Below, piece by piece: positions 36,738-48,146 of a stretch of DNA of 64,000 bases; positions within the stretch are counted from its first letter, which is position 1, and each line of letters starts with the position of its first letter. The position numbers were made by a program, and so were the translations under genes. A model generated the notes under the pieces. The model was not told where the DNA came from and ran no database searches. It was given only the letters and a program-made list of their open reading frames with translations. The stretch spans positions 1,259,843 through 1,323,842 of the forward strand of contig VWND01000010.1 of NCBI GenBank assembly GCA_009599575.1, given 5' to 3'. The stretch is from Blumeriella jaapii (taxonomy: Eukaryota; Ascomycota; Leotiomycetes; Helotiales; Drepanopezizaceae).

Positions 36738-38269
36738 TCAACGAGCAAAATCCGACCTTCGCAGAGCGTCTTTTTGAATGCTCCACACCGGCCTAGCAAG
36801 GGCGACGAACTCTTTTCCGAACGCATCAATCACCTGTTGTGCATAGTTATCACTGAACGAGACCCCCCTCTCGCCCGTTCCATCTCCACCAAATGTCGCG
36901 GTCCACCAAGCCGTCTTCCATGCCAGCACCGCTGCCTTCCCAGCTTCAGTGTCCGGCTGAACATTCTTGGCGATAAGGTAGAACGTTGACCTCGTCGCGT
37001 GTTTTTTTACTGGCTTGAAAACTTCAATCCGCGCAATCTTGGAGAAGGTGTACAGAAGGTCCATGGTTCCGAACTTCTCAATCTTGTGCATCAGCATGAT
37101 CAGAGTCCCCCCCGGGCGGATCCTCTGCAGCGCAAAGACAAGCTGGGAGCTTGTAAGTCTGCTCGCCTCCGTGTCTTGTCGGTAGCCGGGTCGCTCATGG
37201 GTTCGTAAGACCTGGCCATCACAGATGATCATGTCAAACTTCGTATCCAGAAACGGTCTCTCGAGGCTGAAGGCGGCATGTTCCGGGTGTGTGGAGGGGA
37301 CTTCCTCCACGCCGAACTCTCTGGCGAACATAGTGATGTCTGTGTACAAGACTGACGACCGGGGATGATTCAACATAACGTTGTACCCTCCCTTCTCTGG
37401 AGGCAGTGTGATACCGTATGCCACCGCATCGGTATTGTTGCTCAGCGCGGTGTATGTGTAGCCACCAGGGGCCATGCAGAGATCCAGGATCCGGACGTGA
37501 CTTGGGAGCCGGTCGGTGGAAAACGCGCTTGTCTTCTTTTGCATCTCGTCCCCGATCTGCTGCATCATAACATAGAATCTCATCGCCGCTGCCGGGGTAT
37601 ATTCGTCTGCTCTTTGTCGTTGGTTCTGAAAATGCTCATCTCCTTTTGGGTTACTCCAGCCCTTGTTCGATCTCAGCTGCCGTGGCACGATTTCCGTTTC
37701 GGAACGTACCTTTTTTCTCAGGGACACAAGCTCGTCGTACAATGGCTCTGTTGCGTGGAGAAAGCTGAGGAACTGGTTAATGGGAGATGGGGGTTCGGCT
37801 GTAACGGACTCGCTGTCGTCCCTGTGCTTTTTCATCTTATCCATTCTCGCTGCGCTCTCATAGAAGTCGGGGGACTGCTGATCCAGTGCGTTGAGATTGC
37901 TAATCACAAAAGTAGAGAGGCAGGAATCTCTTTGATTTAAATCACAGGCCAGATCCACATTTCCGGCAAAGCTCAAATTCTTTATCCATCTTGCAAACGC
38001 CTGGCAATAGGTTGCGGTGTGTTTGACAGGCCCCGAAAAGCCGTTGGTGTTACCCGTAAGTGGAAGCGTGCGTCTTCCACAATTTGATTGGAGCTGGAAA
38101 GGCTATCGTTTGTTAGAAAATGGTGGTTGCCGTGGCTTCGTATTACGAACACTGTAAGTTGTTTATTCCCCCTTGCTATTTCACTTGCACGTCGGTGAAG
38201 ACTGTATTTAGATAGAATAAAAAGCTTTGGTGATGAAAAATCCCTCATATCTGGTGGAGCTTCAAGCAT
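36738..38269 (-). CDS. FtsJ/RrmJ-fold methyltransferase domain protein
   Basis: Proposed two exons, 38054-38269 and 36738-38000, across a 53-nt intron (GTAACA..GCCAG), phase 0, 492 aa. The second exon alone carries the family domain: ILDLCMAPGGYTYTAL (SAM motif I), FDMIICDGQ (Asp strand), RIRPGGTLIMLMHKIEKF (catalytic-Lys strand) and a C-terminal FYLIAKN strand. Family: Rossmann methyltransferases related to the RNA 2'-O-ribose methylases; the substrate here is unknown. The first exon (ATG 38269, MLEAPPDMRDFSS) is inferred from an open frame that joins in phase; if it is wrong, the next good in-frame start is ATG 37844 (MDKMKKHRDD), giving a protein shorter by about 142 residues. The SAM pocket looks intact. 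Confidence 0.78.
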
Positions 38270-39539
38270 TCACTTATGACAGCGTAAGGTCTGATAAAAT
38301 CACGAGTGCTGACGATTAGTAAACTGAGGTGTTGAACATTTGGCCACATCAATAGAATGGTAGGAGGAAATTGAGAAAAAATTTGTAATTTCGTCACAAT
38401 TGCTTTACACAACGGTACAGCGGTTATCTTTTACTCTATGCCAAAAGCAGGGCCATGACGCTTTGCTTGGTCAAGTCATTGCTTTACCGCCCAAACCACC
38501 AGCCGTACACTGGACATCTTACAGAGGATAGAAAGTAGAATCCACAGTTTTTTTTTTTTTAAAAAAATTTAATCAATTGTTTCCGGCCTTTGATAAGAGT
38601 TCCAATTGCCCCTTCGGCTACGCATACCCATAGCTATTAGAAGTCTTTCGATCGACGCAGTTGCCAATAATGGCAAACGATCCTGCTTTGAAACTATCGA
38701 AGAAAAGAAAATGGACTTAACTGTGAATTCAGATCTCCAGTTACTGTAAAAAAACCGTACAACAAAGTTGTTATCGATTCGAGTTTCGGCGTAAATTGTT
38801 GAATATAAGAAAGGCACAGGCATTATACGAATACAGCCATTTGTTAATAATAATAATAATAGAGTAAAAAATCTCATAAGAAAAATCATAACATACTGCA
38901 ATGTAGTACAAAGCTGCAAACAGAAAAAAAGTCTTATCTTATGTCAAACACAGAATGGGCTTACACAGGAATAGGCTTACGTACCTTGATACCGTGGGGG
39001 ATAGTCAGATGCAGGGTCCCACAGCCGAAAAAAACCAGCTAAACCACTAATAGTGGGCTGCCTTCCCACATTTATCCTGCGGGCACTATGAAGGCAGCCC
39101 ACTATTAGTTCCCGCTCCGCGCAAAACCACCCTTGTTTTATACTTTTTTATATGGATACATTCGGGAATTATCCTCTGTCGGGTTTGCACGACAGTTGTT
39201 CCAACGGTTCGCGCCGAACCGATGAACCGATTCGGAACGCTAAGGCCGACGGGTTTTGCGGGTTGTGGAGATAAAACGATGGGCAACAATCGAGCTTTGG
39301 AAGTGTCGGGCCTCCGGTCTTTGCAGCACGAAACCGGCTTTAGGCTCCTAGATTGCTATAATGTCGTGTACGGAAATATGCCTTTTTTCTATCAGGGGGG
39401 GTATAAGACCTCGTGTTGTGGCAACGTCGGTAAAGAACCAGAACCAGGAATCAGGAGTTCTGTTTGCCAAAGATTCAGCGAATATACAGTGTAATTGTGC
39501 CTCGCCAATAACCAATATTCTTTCGCCCTATTTCCAATC
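38270..39539. other. AT-rich intergenic stretch with hairpin
   Basis: Between the divergent FtsJ-type gene and the SDR. It holds a T-run/A-run at about 38549-38566, a TAA microsatellite at about 38846-38858 and the hairpin at 39.05 kb. No gene is recognised. Confidence 0.55.
39046..39109. repeat. Perfect 20-bp inverted repeat (hairpin element)
   Basis: ACTAATAGTGGGCTGCCTTC at 39046-39065 has its exact reverse complement at 39090-39109, with a 24-nt spacer. The left arm and spacer (39052-39087) match 60318-60350 at about 31 of 36 aligned positions, so it belongs to a small dispersed family. A MITE-like or transposon-end origin is possible; no target duplication was identified. Confidence 0.85.
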
Positions 39540-40588
39540 ATGCCTTCCCTAGCCGAAGTCAAACAATACCTTGGTGGTCAAATCTCAGGCAAACCTTTCC
39601 TCCCCAGCATTGATCTCTCGGGTAAGACGTATGTCATTACTGGAAGCAATACTGGTCTTGGTCTCGACTGTGCAAAGCATCTGTACGTTTTCCCCAATTC
39701 GATAAAGTGCCAGAGAAAGATCCTAACCTGCATGATAGAGCAGATCTGAAAGCGTCCAACATTATCCTCGGCTGCCGGAACGTCCAAAAGGGCGAAGCGG
39801 CGAAGCGAGCTATCTTTGAACTCTCTCCTCGTACCACGGTTGAGGTCTGGAAAGTCGATCTCAGCAACTTCAGCTCAGTGCTCGCATTCGGCCATCGTCT
39901 CAAGACTTTACCTCGCCTCGACGGATTTGTCGCGAATGCCGGACTGGAAACAGTCACCTTCGAGAGAACAGAGGGGTACGAGAACATGTTGACAGTGAAC
40001 GTGATCTCGACTGTCCTTTTGGCAGTTCTGGCGCTGCCGAAACTTCAAGAGACAGCAGTCGGTGTGGGCAAGCATACGAATCTGGTGATTGTCGGGTCAA
40101 TGCAGCATGTCTTTGCGCCATTCGAGGAACTCAGAATACCACCTCGCGAACACATCCTCGAGCACCTCAGTAACGAACAAACGGCGAGGATGCAGGGGCG
40201 GTACGAGCTCACGAAACTGATGGTTCAATTGTGTGAGAAGGACATTGCTGAGAAATTGGCAAACAATGGCCAGAATCAAGTTGTGGTCAACTGTGTGAAT
40301 CCAGGGTGGTGCGCGACCGATTTATCGCGTTACTACGACAAGGGGAAAGTCGTTGGAACCATATTCAAGATGATCGGCAGAACCTCTGAAGCAGGGAGTC
40401 GATGTCTTGTCCATGCAGTTACAGCAGGCATGGAGACCCATGGCCAGTATTTGAGTGAGTGCTTGGTCAAGGTGGAAGGGGACTTCGTAAGAAGCGAGGA
40501 AGGTGAAAGGATTCGCAAGCGGTTATTCAAGGAGGTGTCAGACAAAATTGAGTATTTGGCTCCCGGGGCTATGGCAGTCTTGGTATAA
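39540..40588 (+). CDS. Short-chain dehydrogenase/reductase
   Basis: Two exons, 39540-39682 and 39739-40588 (56-nt intron, GTACGT..GATAG, phase 2), 330 aa. Family: NAD(P)-dependent oxidoreductase with a Rossmann fold. Seen: the cofactor motif VITGSNTGLG (residues about 32-41), KASNIILGCRN, the NAG motif (DGFVANAGLE), the catalytic Ser segment NLVIVGSMQ, the YELTK active-site Tyr-Lys pair, and the VNPGWCATDL loop after it. This pattern is that of the retinol dehydrogenase/WW-domain oxidoreductase-like fungal SDRs. Substrate unknown. It converges on a Zn2Cys6 regulator gene, so co-regulation is possible but unproven. Confidence 0.92.
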
Positions 40589-40609
40589 GTGCCATGTCTA
40601 GCAAAGCCA

Positions 40610-42978
40610 TTAGCCATTCATGTGCCAATCTACCCCCCAGTCCAGATTCGAAGAGTTGTTTATGTCGTCGAGAAACGTATCCCAACTGATCCATGATAAA
40701 TCGTTGCTGAAGAGGTCGCCTGTCTCTGTTTGTTGGCTGCCAGCCACGCTTGGCATCGGGTAAACCACAGTATTTCGATCCGCCATATTCTGATCGAGCA
40801 GCACGGGGCCAGGTGGGATAGCAGCTTCGTACGCTGAACTTAGATCAAGCTTTGTGAGTGAGGTTTGATCGAACGAGGTGTGATCAAATGCTGTCATATC
40901 AACTGCTTGAGGCGGTGGTGGTGATGGCGGTGGGCCGGGCATGCTGACGATACCCTTACCTCGTAGCCGGTCGACTCGGCGCATGAGCTTAACAATGGGC
41001 CTCCAAAGCATTCCAGACTCACTATCGGCAACAGTCTGAGAGTAACTTGTGAAGGTGCTTTGCGCGACAAGATAGGAGTGTTCGATTTCGGCACCTTGGC
41101 CAGGTCTAAGCAGCTCGACAAGCAATACCGCCAAAACATACCACTTCACCCAGGCAAACCACTGCCAGGGAGCGAAATCTCCTCGAGCCCTTTTGTTGAG
41201 CGATCTTTGAAGGATGTCCGTGGTAGCTTGCATGATGTTGAAGTCATCCCAAGGAGGGACGGCTGTAGTACGTTTAACTAGGTACGGAGGTCGTCTCAAC
41301 ATTAGTTGGATATTGGCAAGCGATCCTAAAGCCACTGCTTGTGTAAACTGCTCTAATGGGGTAGACGAAGCGTTGATGTGAGATAGGTTAGTGTTGATAT
41401 AGTTCTCGAACACGGCAATGGTAGCAACCTGTTGTTTCCACCCACTCCAAGGATCATCGGCGTTGTCATTCGTGTCGTATAGTCTCTTCTGACAGATCAT
41501 GGCTTGCTGCGTCATGGCTGAGAACGACATGTCTGTGAAGCCAGAGGTAGAGGAGATTGAAATGGATTGTGGGTACAAATCCAAGTCATTGACAAGGGCC
41601 GGGAAATCCTTGAACTGTGTGCTTTCTAGCAACGGAGACGTACCTCTGTCGAGAGACAACTGGGTATCCCTGGATTGGACAGAGGTCAGCAATCGTTGGG
41701 CCCAGACGACAGGCGGGATAGACACTGCTAAATGATGCTTACATAACGCCAATGGAGAGCCAAAGTCTGCGTCGGATCTGCAGCTCGTACACTGAGAACT
41801 TTGTCGAGTGTTCCGAACCAAGCCCCAGTGCGCTCGCGATTCGGACTGCGACCGACAAAAGAGTCCAGGCCGAAGCGTAGGTTGTTGTGCTTCGAAGACC
41901 GACCTGAGTCTAGTTAAGCTCTGGCTTGACTATCATGCCAGTTATCAGTGATGGACGGCTTTGTGAACCTACCAAGTAGATGAAAAAGGCCTGCAATGTC
42001 ATGACGTCTGGTTGTTCGAGTAGTCTCGTCTGCGAAATCGAGGCCTCGGCAGCGACCTTTAATTGCTGCAGCAAAGGGGCTTTTTGGCAGTAACAGATGC
42101 TCTCACACTCGACATCGCTTACCGTGCTAAGTGCTGTATAGTACATAGCAGATTCCAACGCATACATGCGATAGGTCTGAATCGATACATCGGTCTGCGT
42201 GTCTCTCGTCTCGAGTCCTGCGAGAAATGAGGGCCAATGTAGAACTTTGAAAATCGCATCAACCCGGGTCTGATAGATTGAGCGCAACTTCTCACGCATC
42301 TGTGGTGTCAGATATTGCGCTGATACCTCATTCAGTGCCGTGGTGCTTGCACTGAAGAGGATGATGCCTGAGCTGGAAGACAAGTCTTGAGTCGGCGAGG
42401 CATTCGGAGGATCGCTGGAAGCATCTTCCGTGTCGAACTCTTCCAGGATCTCACGAATGCCATTTGCCTGCGGAGACCATGAGCCACGAACTCTGATGCC
42501 AAGCAGAGACGCGTTATATTGACTACGCACCTCATGGGAGAGAGCTTCCCAGAAATCCGAGGCCACATAAGTCTGGATTGTGCTGGAGTTCTTCCGTGCC
42601 GGACCTGCAGTCTGCGTGAGTTCGCCTGGGCTGCTGCTCTCATGTCCGACGTAGTCTTCTTTGCCCAGTTGTACTTGAGCCTGTCGAGTCAGCCGGGGCC
42701 TTGCTTGCTGCTTGCTGTCGTCGCCCGACGGAGGGAGCATCTATGAAGATACGTACCTTCAACTGCCTCACCAGGCCCTCGAGCTTTGCAACGCGGGTAT
42801 CGATCTCGTCCCTCTTGTGGGCAGTTCTCCCCCGAGGCTTCCGGGCACGCTGGACTGTAATGCATTTGATGCCGCTCGTCGTGCACGCGGTGCAAGGGTC
42901 TTCTTTGTCACATTTGGTCTTCCTCCGCTTGCACTGCTCACAGCTCAGTCGTGCCGTGCGCGCCGGGGAGGAGGTCAT
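40610..42978 (-). CDS. Zn2Cys6 fungal transcription factor
   Basis: Four exons: 42757-42978, 41973-42680, 41743-41903 and 40610-41669, 716 aa. Seen: the binuclear zinc cluster C13-x2-C16-x6-C23-x5-C29-x2-C32-x6-C39, a basic linker (RARKPRGRTAHKRDEIDTR), a short coiled coil (VAKLEGLVRQLK) ending exactly at exon 1, then the fungal-specific transcription factor domain. The exon 2/3 join recreates YLVGLRSTTTYASAWTLLS and the exon 3/4 join recreates MDTQLSLDRG, both typical of that domain. A Pro-run (PPPSPPPPQ) precedes an acidic, Trp-containing C-terminus (WISWDTFLDDINNSS), a plausible activation region. It ends 21 bp from the SDR stop, tail to tail. Target genes are unknown. Confidence 0.93.
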
Positions 42979-43386
42979 CGCTGCCGCTTCTCACTTCGTG
43001 ATAGCAACAATTTGTTGAGGCCGATGTACCGTGATGGAGCGTGGCAGAGGCACAGACAGTACACAGTACAGCACAGTGAAAGAAAAAGAAATCTTTCTGG
43101 CAGTGACGTCACGTCACCACTTACACGCTTCACGTACAGTGCAGTACAAAAACCCCAAAGTAAACAAACCACGGTTGATGTTCGCTAGCATCACCTGTAC
43201 CATGATATTTATACATATGGCTATCAACTACCTCGCCTTGCATCTCTTACACCACAAGAGAAAGAAGTACGTATACACATACATGTATGAACATCTCTCT
43301 CTCTCTAATACAAGAAGCTGTCCTTGATCCGGCTCAAATCATCCTTTTTACCTTGGCGTCCATGGGCGCCTTGCTCCTGCTTCTTG
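42979..43386. other. Promoter side of the Zn2Cys6 gene
   Basis: Contains several GTAC-rich repeats (ACAGTACACAGTACAGCACAG near 43057) and a CT microsatellite near 43293. No gene is recognised. Some of it is the 3' flank of SLS1. Confidence 0.55.
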
Positions 43387-46061
43387 TCAGTCGTTTATTC
43401 GGAGAAACCAAGCTGGTCCGCTCTCGTTTCCATCAGCGAGATTCAGTCGAGCCACCCCATGTCCACCTGTAGGCCTCCGGCAAAGTTTTTCATGCACATG
43501 CCTAGCCTGCACCTTCACGCCGTCTATTCCCTCAACTTGCTGTCCGATATAGTGTGCCAGCTGGTATGCCATATCCACAAACTGGGTTTCTTCCACCGCC
43601 TTCCCATTCCTAACCGATCGCAACTTGAGCTCTGAACGACGAGCGCCAGCTTTGCCGGCCTCGATGCTAGTGTAGCACAGCCGCCAGTTCTTGTAAGTAA
43701 ACGCCATTGATTTACGGGATTCGAGGCCGGCGAAAAGATAAGGCACCATTCTGACTTCATCGATGTCCTGATCGCCTGGGCTCTCGAGATCTGCACCTCT
43801 GAGGAGGTCAAATCCTGGGCCACGAGTGAGGTGTTTGGCGATAGGCAGTGTCACCACGGGCGGAATCTCGAAGTGTTGAGAATTCTTAGGACTCACACTC
43901 CAGGTCTCGACATATTTCAAAATCGGGTCGATATACTGGCGGCGGTGCACGCTGTCGAGGCGCAGTTGAGAGATGGTGCGCTGCAGGAAGCGGAGATCGA
44001 CATTGTTGTGCGGAAGCATAACGTCGGTATTGCTCTCGTGGACAATGGCCGAGATGCTCTCGAGCGTGGGATGTCCCGCCAGGTCATCGATCGCGAAACT
44101 CATTTCGATAGCGGGAAATGCAATTAGGGCATTAGGGCCGATGGAGGTGTGTTTAGTAAGGTCCTTCTTCTTATATTTCACTTTAGAGCTGATCGGGTAA
44201 AAAGGGTTCGGGAGAAATCGCAAGACAAGTGATTTGACTCTCCCTCCCGCCCTTGGAGTTTTGATTTCGGCTTCGCTTAAAAGTCGAGAAAGGTTGGGGA
44301 TCTCGGTGGCGAACGTCTGGATTTGATTGTATCCCTTAAGTGCAAGTGGTACTGGGGGGGTATCTGGGGAGTAGAGTGATGAGTGTAGAATCTTACCCAG
44401 TACCGCTGAGGTCTCGGTGTGATATTGTGGAATCCAGCAGGAGCGTGATGCTGTCGTTGTGAGGTCGTTGGTACTGGCTCCGGCTTCGGCTTCGGCTGTG
44501 GCTGTCCTGCCGTTGCCGGGTTTCTTAATAAAAATGCCAGTCACCGGCGTCCTGATCGGTAACTGCTTGACTTTTCGAGACGGAGTTGTCCATCGAGACC
44601 AGGCTCGTAGTCGCTCCCTCCAAGGGAGGACACTCGGTACGACGGCCTCTATGAACCTCCCTTCTTTAGTGCTGGTTGTGTCGTACACCAACCTATGTTT
44701 AGTTCGACCCAAATCCTTGACAGATGTCAACAGAAGACGCCGTGCTATATCTATGTTGGACATCACGGGATTCTGCTTCCGATCAAGGCACGAGATGGTG
44801 AACTAGGTTCTATTAGATAATTCTCTCCAATCGCGATATGGTCCAGTACTTACAACACCGATGCTGTTCTGAACCATCTTGGTATCGGTTAAACGGCTTA
44901 GATACTGAAGAGTAGCTGCATCGAAATGTTTTTGACACCACCGTTTCACGCTTGTGGGTCTTGGTTTTTTTGGCGCAAGTGGCTCTGAACCTGGTCCTGG
45001 CATCAAATTTACGAGGTTCAAGATCGTACTTCGACTGCGTTTTAGTGAATCTTTGAGATCCTGGACCACGAATGGTTTCTTGATATGCGTGCACGACACA
45101 CGAATCACATTTCTTGACCGAAATGCTTCGAGCTTCTCGCCCTCACCTTGTAGAAGAGCCGAGTGTGTATTGTGCAAGGCCGAAGGATTTCCCACTAGAG
45201 ATGTCAGAACAGTTTGGTGAACAACACAATGTCACCCTTACGAAGAAGGAGTTCTAAGTCTCCGGAGCTGACCTCAACCTCGAACTGCCCAATACCGTCC
45301 AGCAATTCTGGAAGCTCTAACAACCAGCACTCTCGCAACAACTGTAGGACCAGTCGCTGTTTGGCAGTGTGTGATTCTAGAAAGTAGCCTCTCAAAGGAT
45401 CGTTGTCAAAAGTCTCTTGTAGCTCTGAGACTCCTGGCATCCATGGAGTTACCCGCCGGAGCCCGGCATCTGGAGCAAGCGTAGTCCATTCCGATTTCGG
45501 TTCCTCAGGCTTCTGTTTTTCCTTGAAGCTTTCAATGTACGTCTGGAGTTGGCCTGACGTGAAGCCTTCCTGCAGTGCTCGTACAAGGTCGTTGAATTCG
45601 TCCCATGTCTGTCGCTTGCTTGCTGGCCTGAACCCGTCAATGTTCTTTTCCACTTCTTTCCAACCAGCTAGTCCACTCTCTTCTGCCAGCTGTCCCAAGA
45701 TGTCGATGTGTGCTGCTTCCTGTGGTTCCACATGTTGCGGATCCAACTCGTACCAATTGACCAGTGAATCTCGAAGTACAATAACCTTCGCAGTATCTCC
45801 CAAAGAATTGCGCGTCAAAGCTTTCCTGAACTCTTGCTTTTTTAAGCCCCGGTGTCCATGAAGTCGAGGCGGTTCGCTGTTGTCGTACGTGACTGGATCA
45901 TCTGTATCATGCTGGTCCTTTCGAGTATCGTAATCATTGGTTGTTTGTGCTTGAGAACCGGTGGATTGGAAGGCGACTCGAGACGCGGCGATTGAACGCT
46001 TTGCCAGACTTCGTTGACATCTCAAGCATACATGCGGTGCTCTTCCCGGTCTGGTAATCAT
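43387..46061 (-). CDS. SLS1: SLS1-like mitochondrial inner-membrane regulator
   Basis: Three exons, 45242-46061, 44854-45194 and 43387-44802 (introns of 47 and 51 nt), 858 aa. Family: Sls1 is bound to the mitochondrial inner membrane and coordinates transcription and translation of mtDNA-encoded genes. Seen: a basic, Arg/Ser-rich N-terminus like a mitochondrial presequence (MITRPGRAPHVCLRCQRSL), an N-terminal LTRNSLGDTAKVIVLRD region, the family-like EKLEAFRSRNVIRVS core, SAVLGKILH, and a long C-terminal domain with VPYLFAGLESRKSM. The exon joins recreate DLELLLGNPSAL and SIGVFTISCLDRK. A 45-nt in-frame GTAAGA..CCCAG stretch inside exon 3 was left as coding because it encodes the conserved GKILH. 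Identity rests on remembered family similarity. Confidence 0.75.
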
Positions 46062-46274
46062 GTAGGCGATGGGGATGGGCGTTGGCTGTTGGTTGTTGGC
46101 TGTTGGCCTCTTTGGGTCGAAAGGCTGTTATGGTAGTTTTGGGGATCGGATGTTAAAGCAGAATTTCACCGAAACACGTCAAAGTCGCGTCTCCGAACCA
46201 ACGCGTCTCCCAGCTACAACCCCCTCCACCTCTGATATACTCGCGCTCGCAACAACGTAGCAGATCTCGAAACG
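46062..46274. promoter_or_regulatory. Divergent promoter between SLS1 and NSE3
   Basis: Only 213 bp separate the start codons of two divergent genes, so it must act as a short bidirectional promoter. It contains a triplicated GTTGGCTGTTGG-type stretch near 46080-46105, just inside the SLS1 side. Confidence 0.7.
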
Positions 46275-47354
46275 ATGCCTTCAGCTGCGCGAAGACGTCG
46301 GACTGTACGTTAAAACTTCCCCTGGTATGCGTTTATTGACTGACAGAGAAAGGCCCAGGCCGAAGAGAGCTCAGAAGAAGAGGCCCCCCGCAACACCCAA
46401 CGACGCAGAGTTCAAGCGGAACCCGAAGATGAAGACGACTCCGAGGACCCTGGGCCAGTGGAGGACGCCATGGAAGTGGATGGTGATGATGGGCACAGAC
46501 AGGCCGTAAAAAAACTTGTGCGGTACGCACTCGCCTGCGAGTTCCAGCGGAGATACATCAGGAGGGCAGAGATCATGGAGAAAGGCATGTCCAATACCTA
46601 ATCTTTACTCTCGTTGAAGTGCTCACCGGTCAGTGATTGGGAAGCAACAGCGCGGCGGGGCTTTCAAGCGGGTATTCGACTCGGCGCAACATGATTTGAG
46701 ACTGAAGTTTGGAATGGAGATGGTGCAACTCGCCTCTAAGGAGAAGATCACGATGAAGGAGAAGCGAGGTATACACTATCCTCATGCTCGATGTAACCCA
46801 GACTGATCCTCTCAGCTGCATCCAAGGCCAAAACAACATCTAAAGCACCCGACTCCTACATACTCACGACAATCCTCCCAAGTGAATATCGCATCCCGGA
46901 CATAATGCCTGCCTCGAACATTGAAAGTGAAGAGAAGGAAGCCTCTTACATAGGCATATGTACCACGGTCGTCTCTCTTATTGCTCTCAGTCCCAACGAC
47001 TGCGTCCCGGATCACAAATTAATGCAATACCTGCGGCTGCTGAACTTAGACGTCCATACTCCAGGTTTTGGGAAGACGGAGCAACTATTGGCCAAGATGG
47101 CGAAGGACGGCTACATCTACAAGACGATTGAAAAGACAATGGATGATGAGCAGATAGACTGGCGAGTAGCTGCAAGGGGTAAGGCTGAGATTGGCAGTAA
47201 TGGGATTCAAGGTTTTGTGAGGGGGATTTATGGAGACGTAGCGCCCAATGATTTAGATAAGAGGCTGCAGAGGAGTTTAGGGATGGAAGTCAGGAAGCTG
47301 GACGAGATCGAAGAGAAAGGTGTTGAGGAAGAAGAGGAAGAAGAGGAAGAATAG
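46275..47354 (+). CDS. NSE3: NSE3, MAGE-domain subunit of the SMC5/6 complex
   Basis: Four exons: 46275-46304, 46347-46584, 46634-46768 and 46816-47354, 313 aa. Family: Nse3 pairs with the RING protein Nse1 and with Nse4 in the Smc5/6 complex, which acts in DNA repair and replication-fork stability. Seen: a basic start (MPSAARRRRT), an acidic disordered stretch, then a MAGE homology domain from about residue 75: AVKKLVRYALACEFQR, VFDSAQHDLRLKFGMEM, SYILTTILPSEYRIP, VSLIALSPNDCVPDHKLMQYLRLL and KMAKDGYIYK. The tail is a Glu-run. Intron 2 begins GC (GAGAAAG|GCATGT) and ends CAG, a GC-AG intron; the family frame requires it. It is absent as a single frame, so simple frame searches miss it. Confidence 0.88.
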
Positions 47355-47744
47355 GCGCCTGACCTGGGCCCAAGTCAGAGCAGGAAATGAGCCACTATCT
47401 GCGATTCGAGTTCTGTATGGCGCGGTCGCCCCAGACTTACTTCGCAGAGATTTTAGAGGGGTGGATTTTGCATGCCTACTTGCAAAAGGATCATTACGAT
47501 CGGTATGAGTAGTCTACATTTGTGTATGCACTGACTCTGTAGCCTCCAAAGCCCGCCCTCAAGCCTGGTCAGATGTAAAGTCCAGTCCAAGGCTCGACAT
47601 GGATCGTTGCCATGCTCGGTACTGCTGACTGCCATGCGGCTCTCTTGAAACGCAACATCCAAATGTCACCTCGTCCATCGCGGATGTGAGCTAGGTAACC
47701 TCACCAGGTCACCTCACACTCTGCTGCAACATGTCTCCAGCGCC
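47355..47744. other. Convergent 3' gap between NSE3 and SF3B5
   Basis: 390 bp between two converging genes. No gene is recognised. Confidence 0.6.
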
Positions 47745-48146
47745 TTAATCCTGAACCTCGGGCGGCTTCCCAACTGGTTGTATCATTTTCTGTTTACCGT
47801 CAGCCTCGGTCTCTCAACTCCTCGCATGCCTTCTGTCGCCATCAGCCCGCTTCGCCTCTCACCAAGAAAAGCTCACCTCAATCATCTGAGCGCGAACCTT
47901 CTCCCTGCACTCCCCCATGCCAATAGCCATATAGCTCAGCAGCGGTGGGTGTCCGACATAACTCGCGTAGCTGTCGCGCTGGATATTGGATGTCCACTCG
48001 AACTTTGTCGTGTCGGCGTGCCCAGTTCCTACGTAACGGGCTTGCAGGGCCTCGAGTTGTTGTTGCGCGCGTAATTTGTCTGCCTTCGTATGTGTTAGTA
48101 TGATATGTCACAAGACGGGATTTGGAATTTGGGAGGAACACACCAT
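47745..48146 (-). CDS. YSF3: SF3B5/YSF3 (SF3b 10-kDa subunit)
   Basis: Three exons, 48144-48146, 47877-48083 and 47745-47789, 84 aa, the usual length. Family: a small subunit of SF3b in the U2 snRNP, which recognises the branch site. Seen in exon 2: DKLRAQQQLEALQARYVGTG, HADTTKFEWTSN, RDSYASYVGHPPLLSYMA and REKVRAQMIE; exon 3 encodes KMIQPVGKPPEVQD, the family ending. No ATG is in frame in exon 2; the best start is the ATG at 48146, followed at once by a GTGTGT donor, with a good CTAAC branch site 10 nt before the AAG acceptor. Exon 1 would thus encode only Met. Its protein frame is too fragmented for simple open-frame searches. Confidence 0.88.

Noticed and set aside
20013..43000. A secondary-metabolite cluster (FMO, LPMO, SDR, Zn2Cys6 factor)
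   Set aside because: No backbone synthase is present, and housekeeping genes (YJU2, CDC16, acetoacetyl-CoA synthetase) separate the candidates.
44355..44400. 45-nt GTAAGA..CCCAG stretch in SLS1 as an intron
   Set aside because: It is in frame and encodes a GKILH motif expected in the family, so it is kept as coding.
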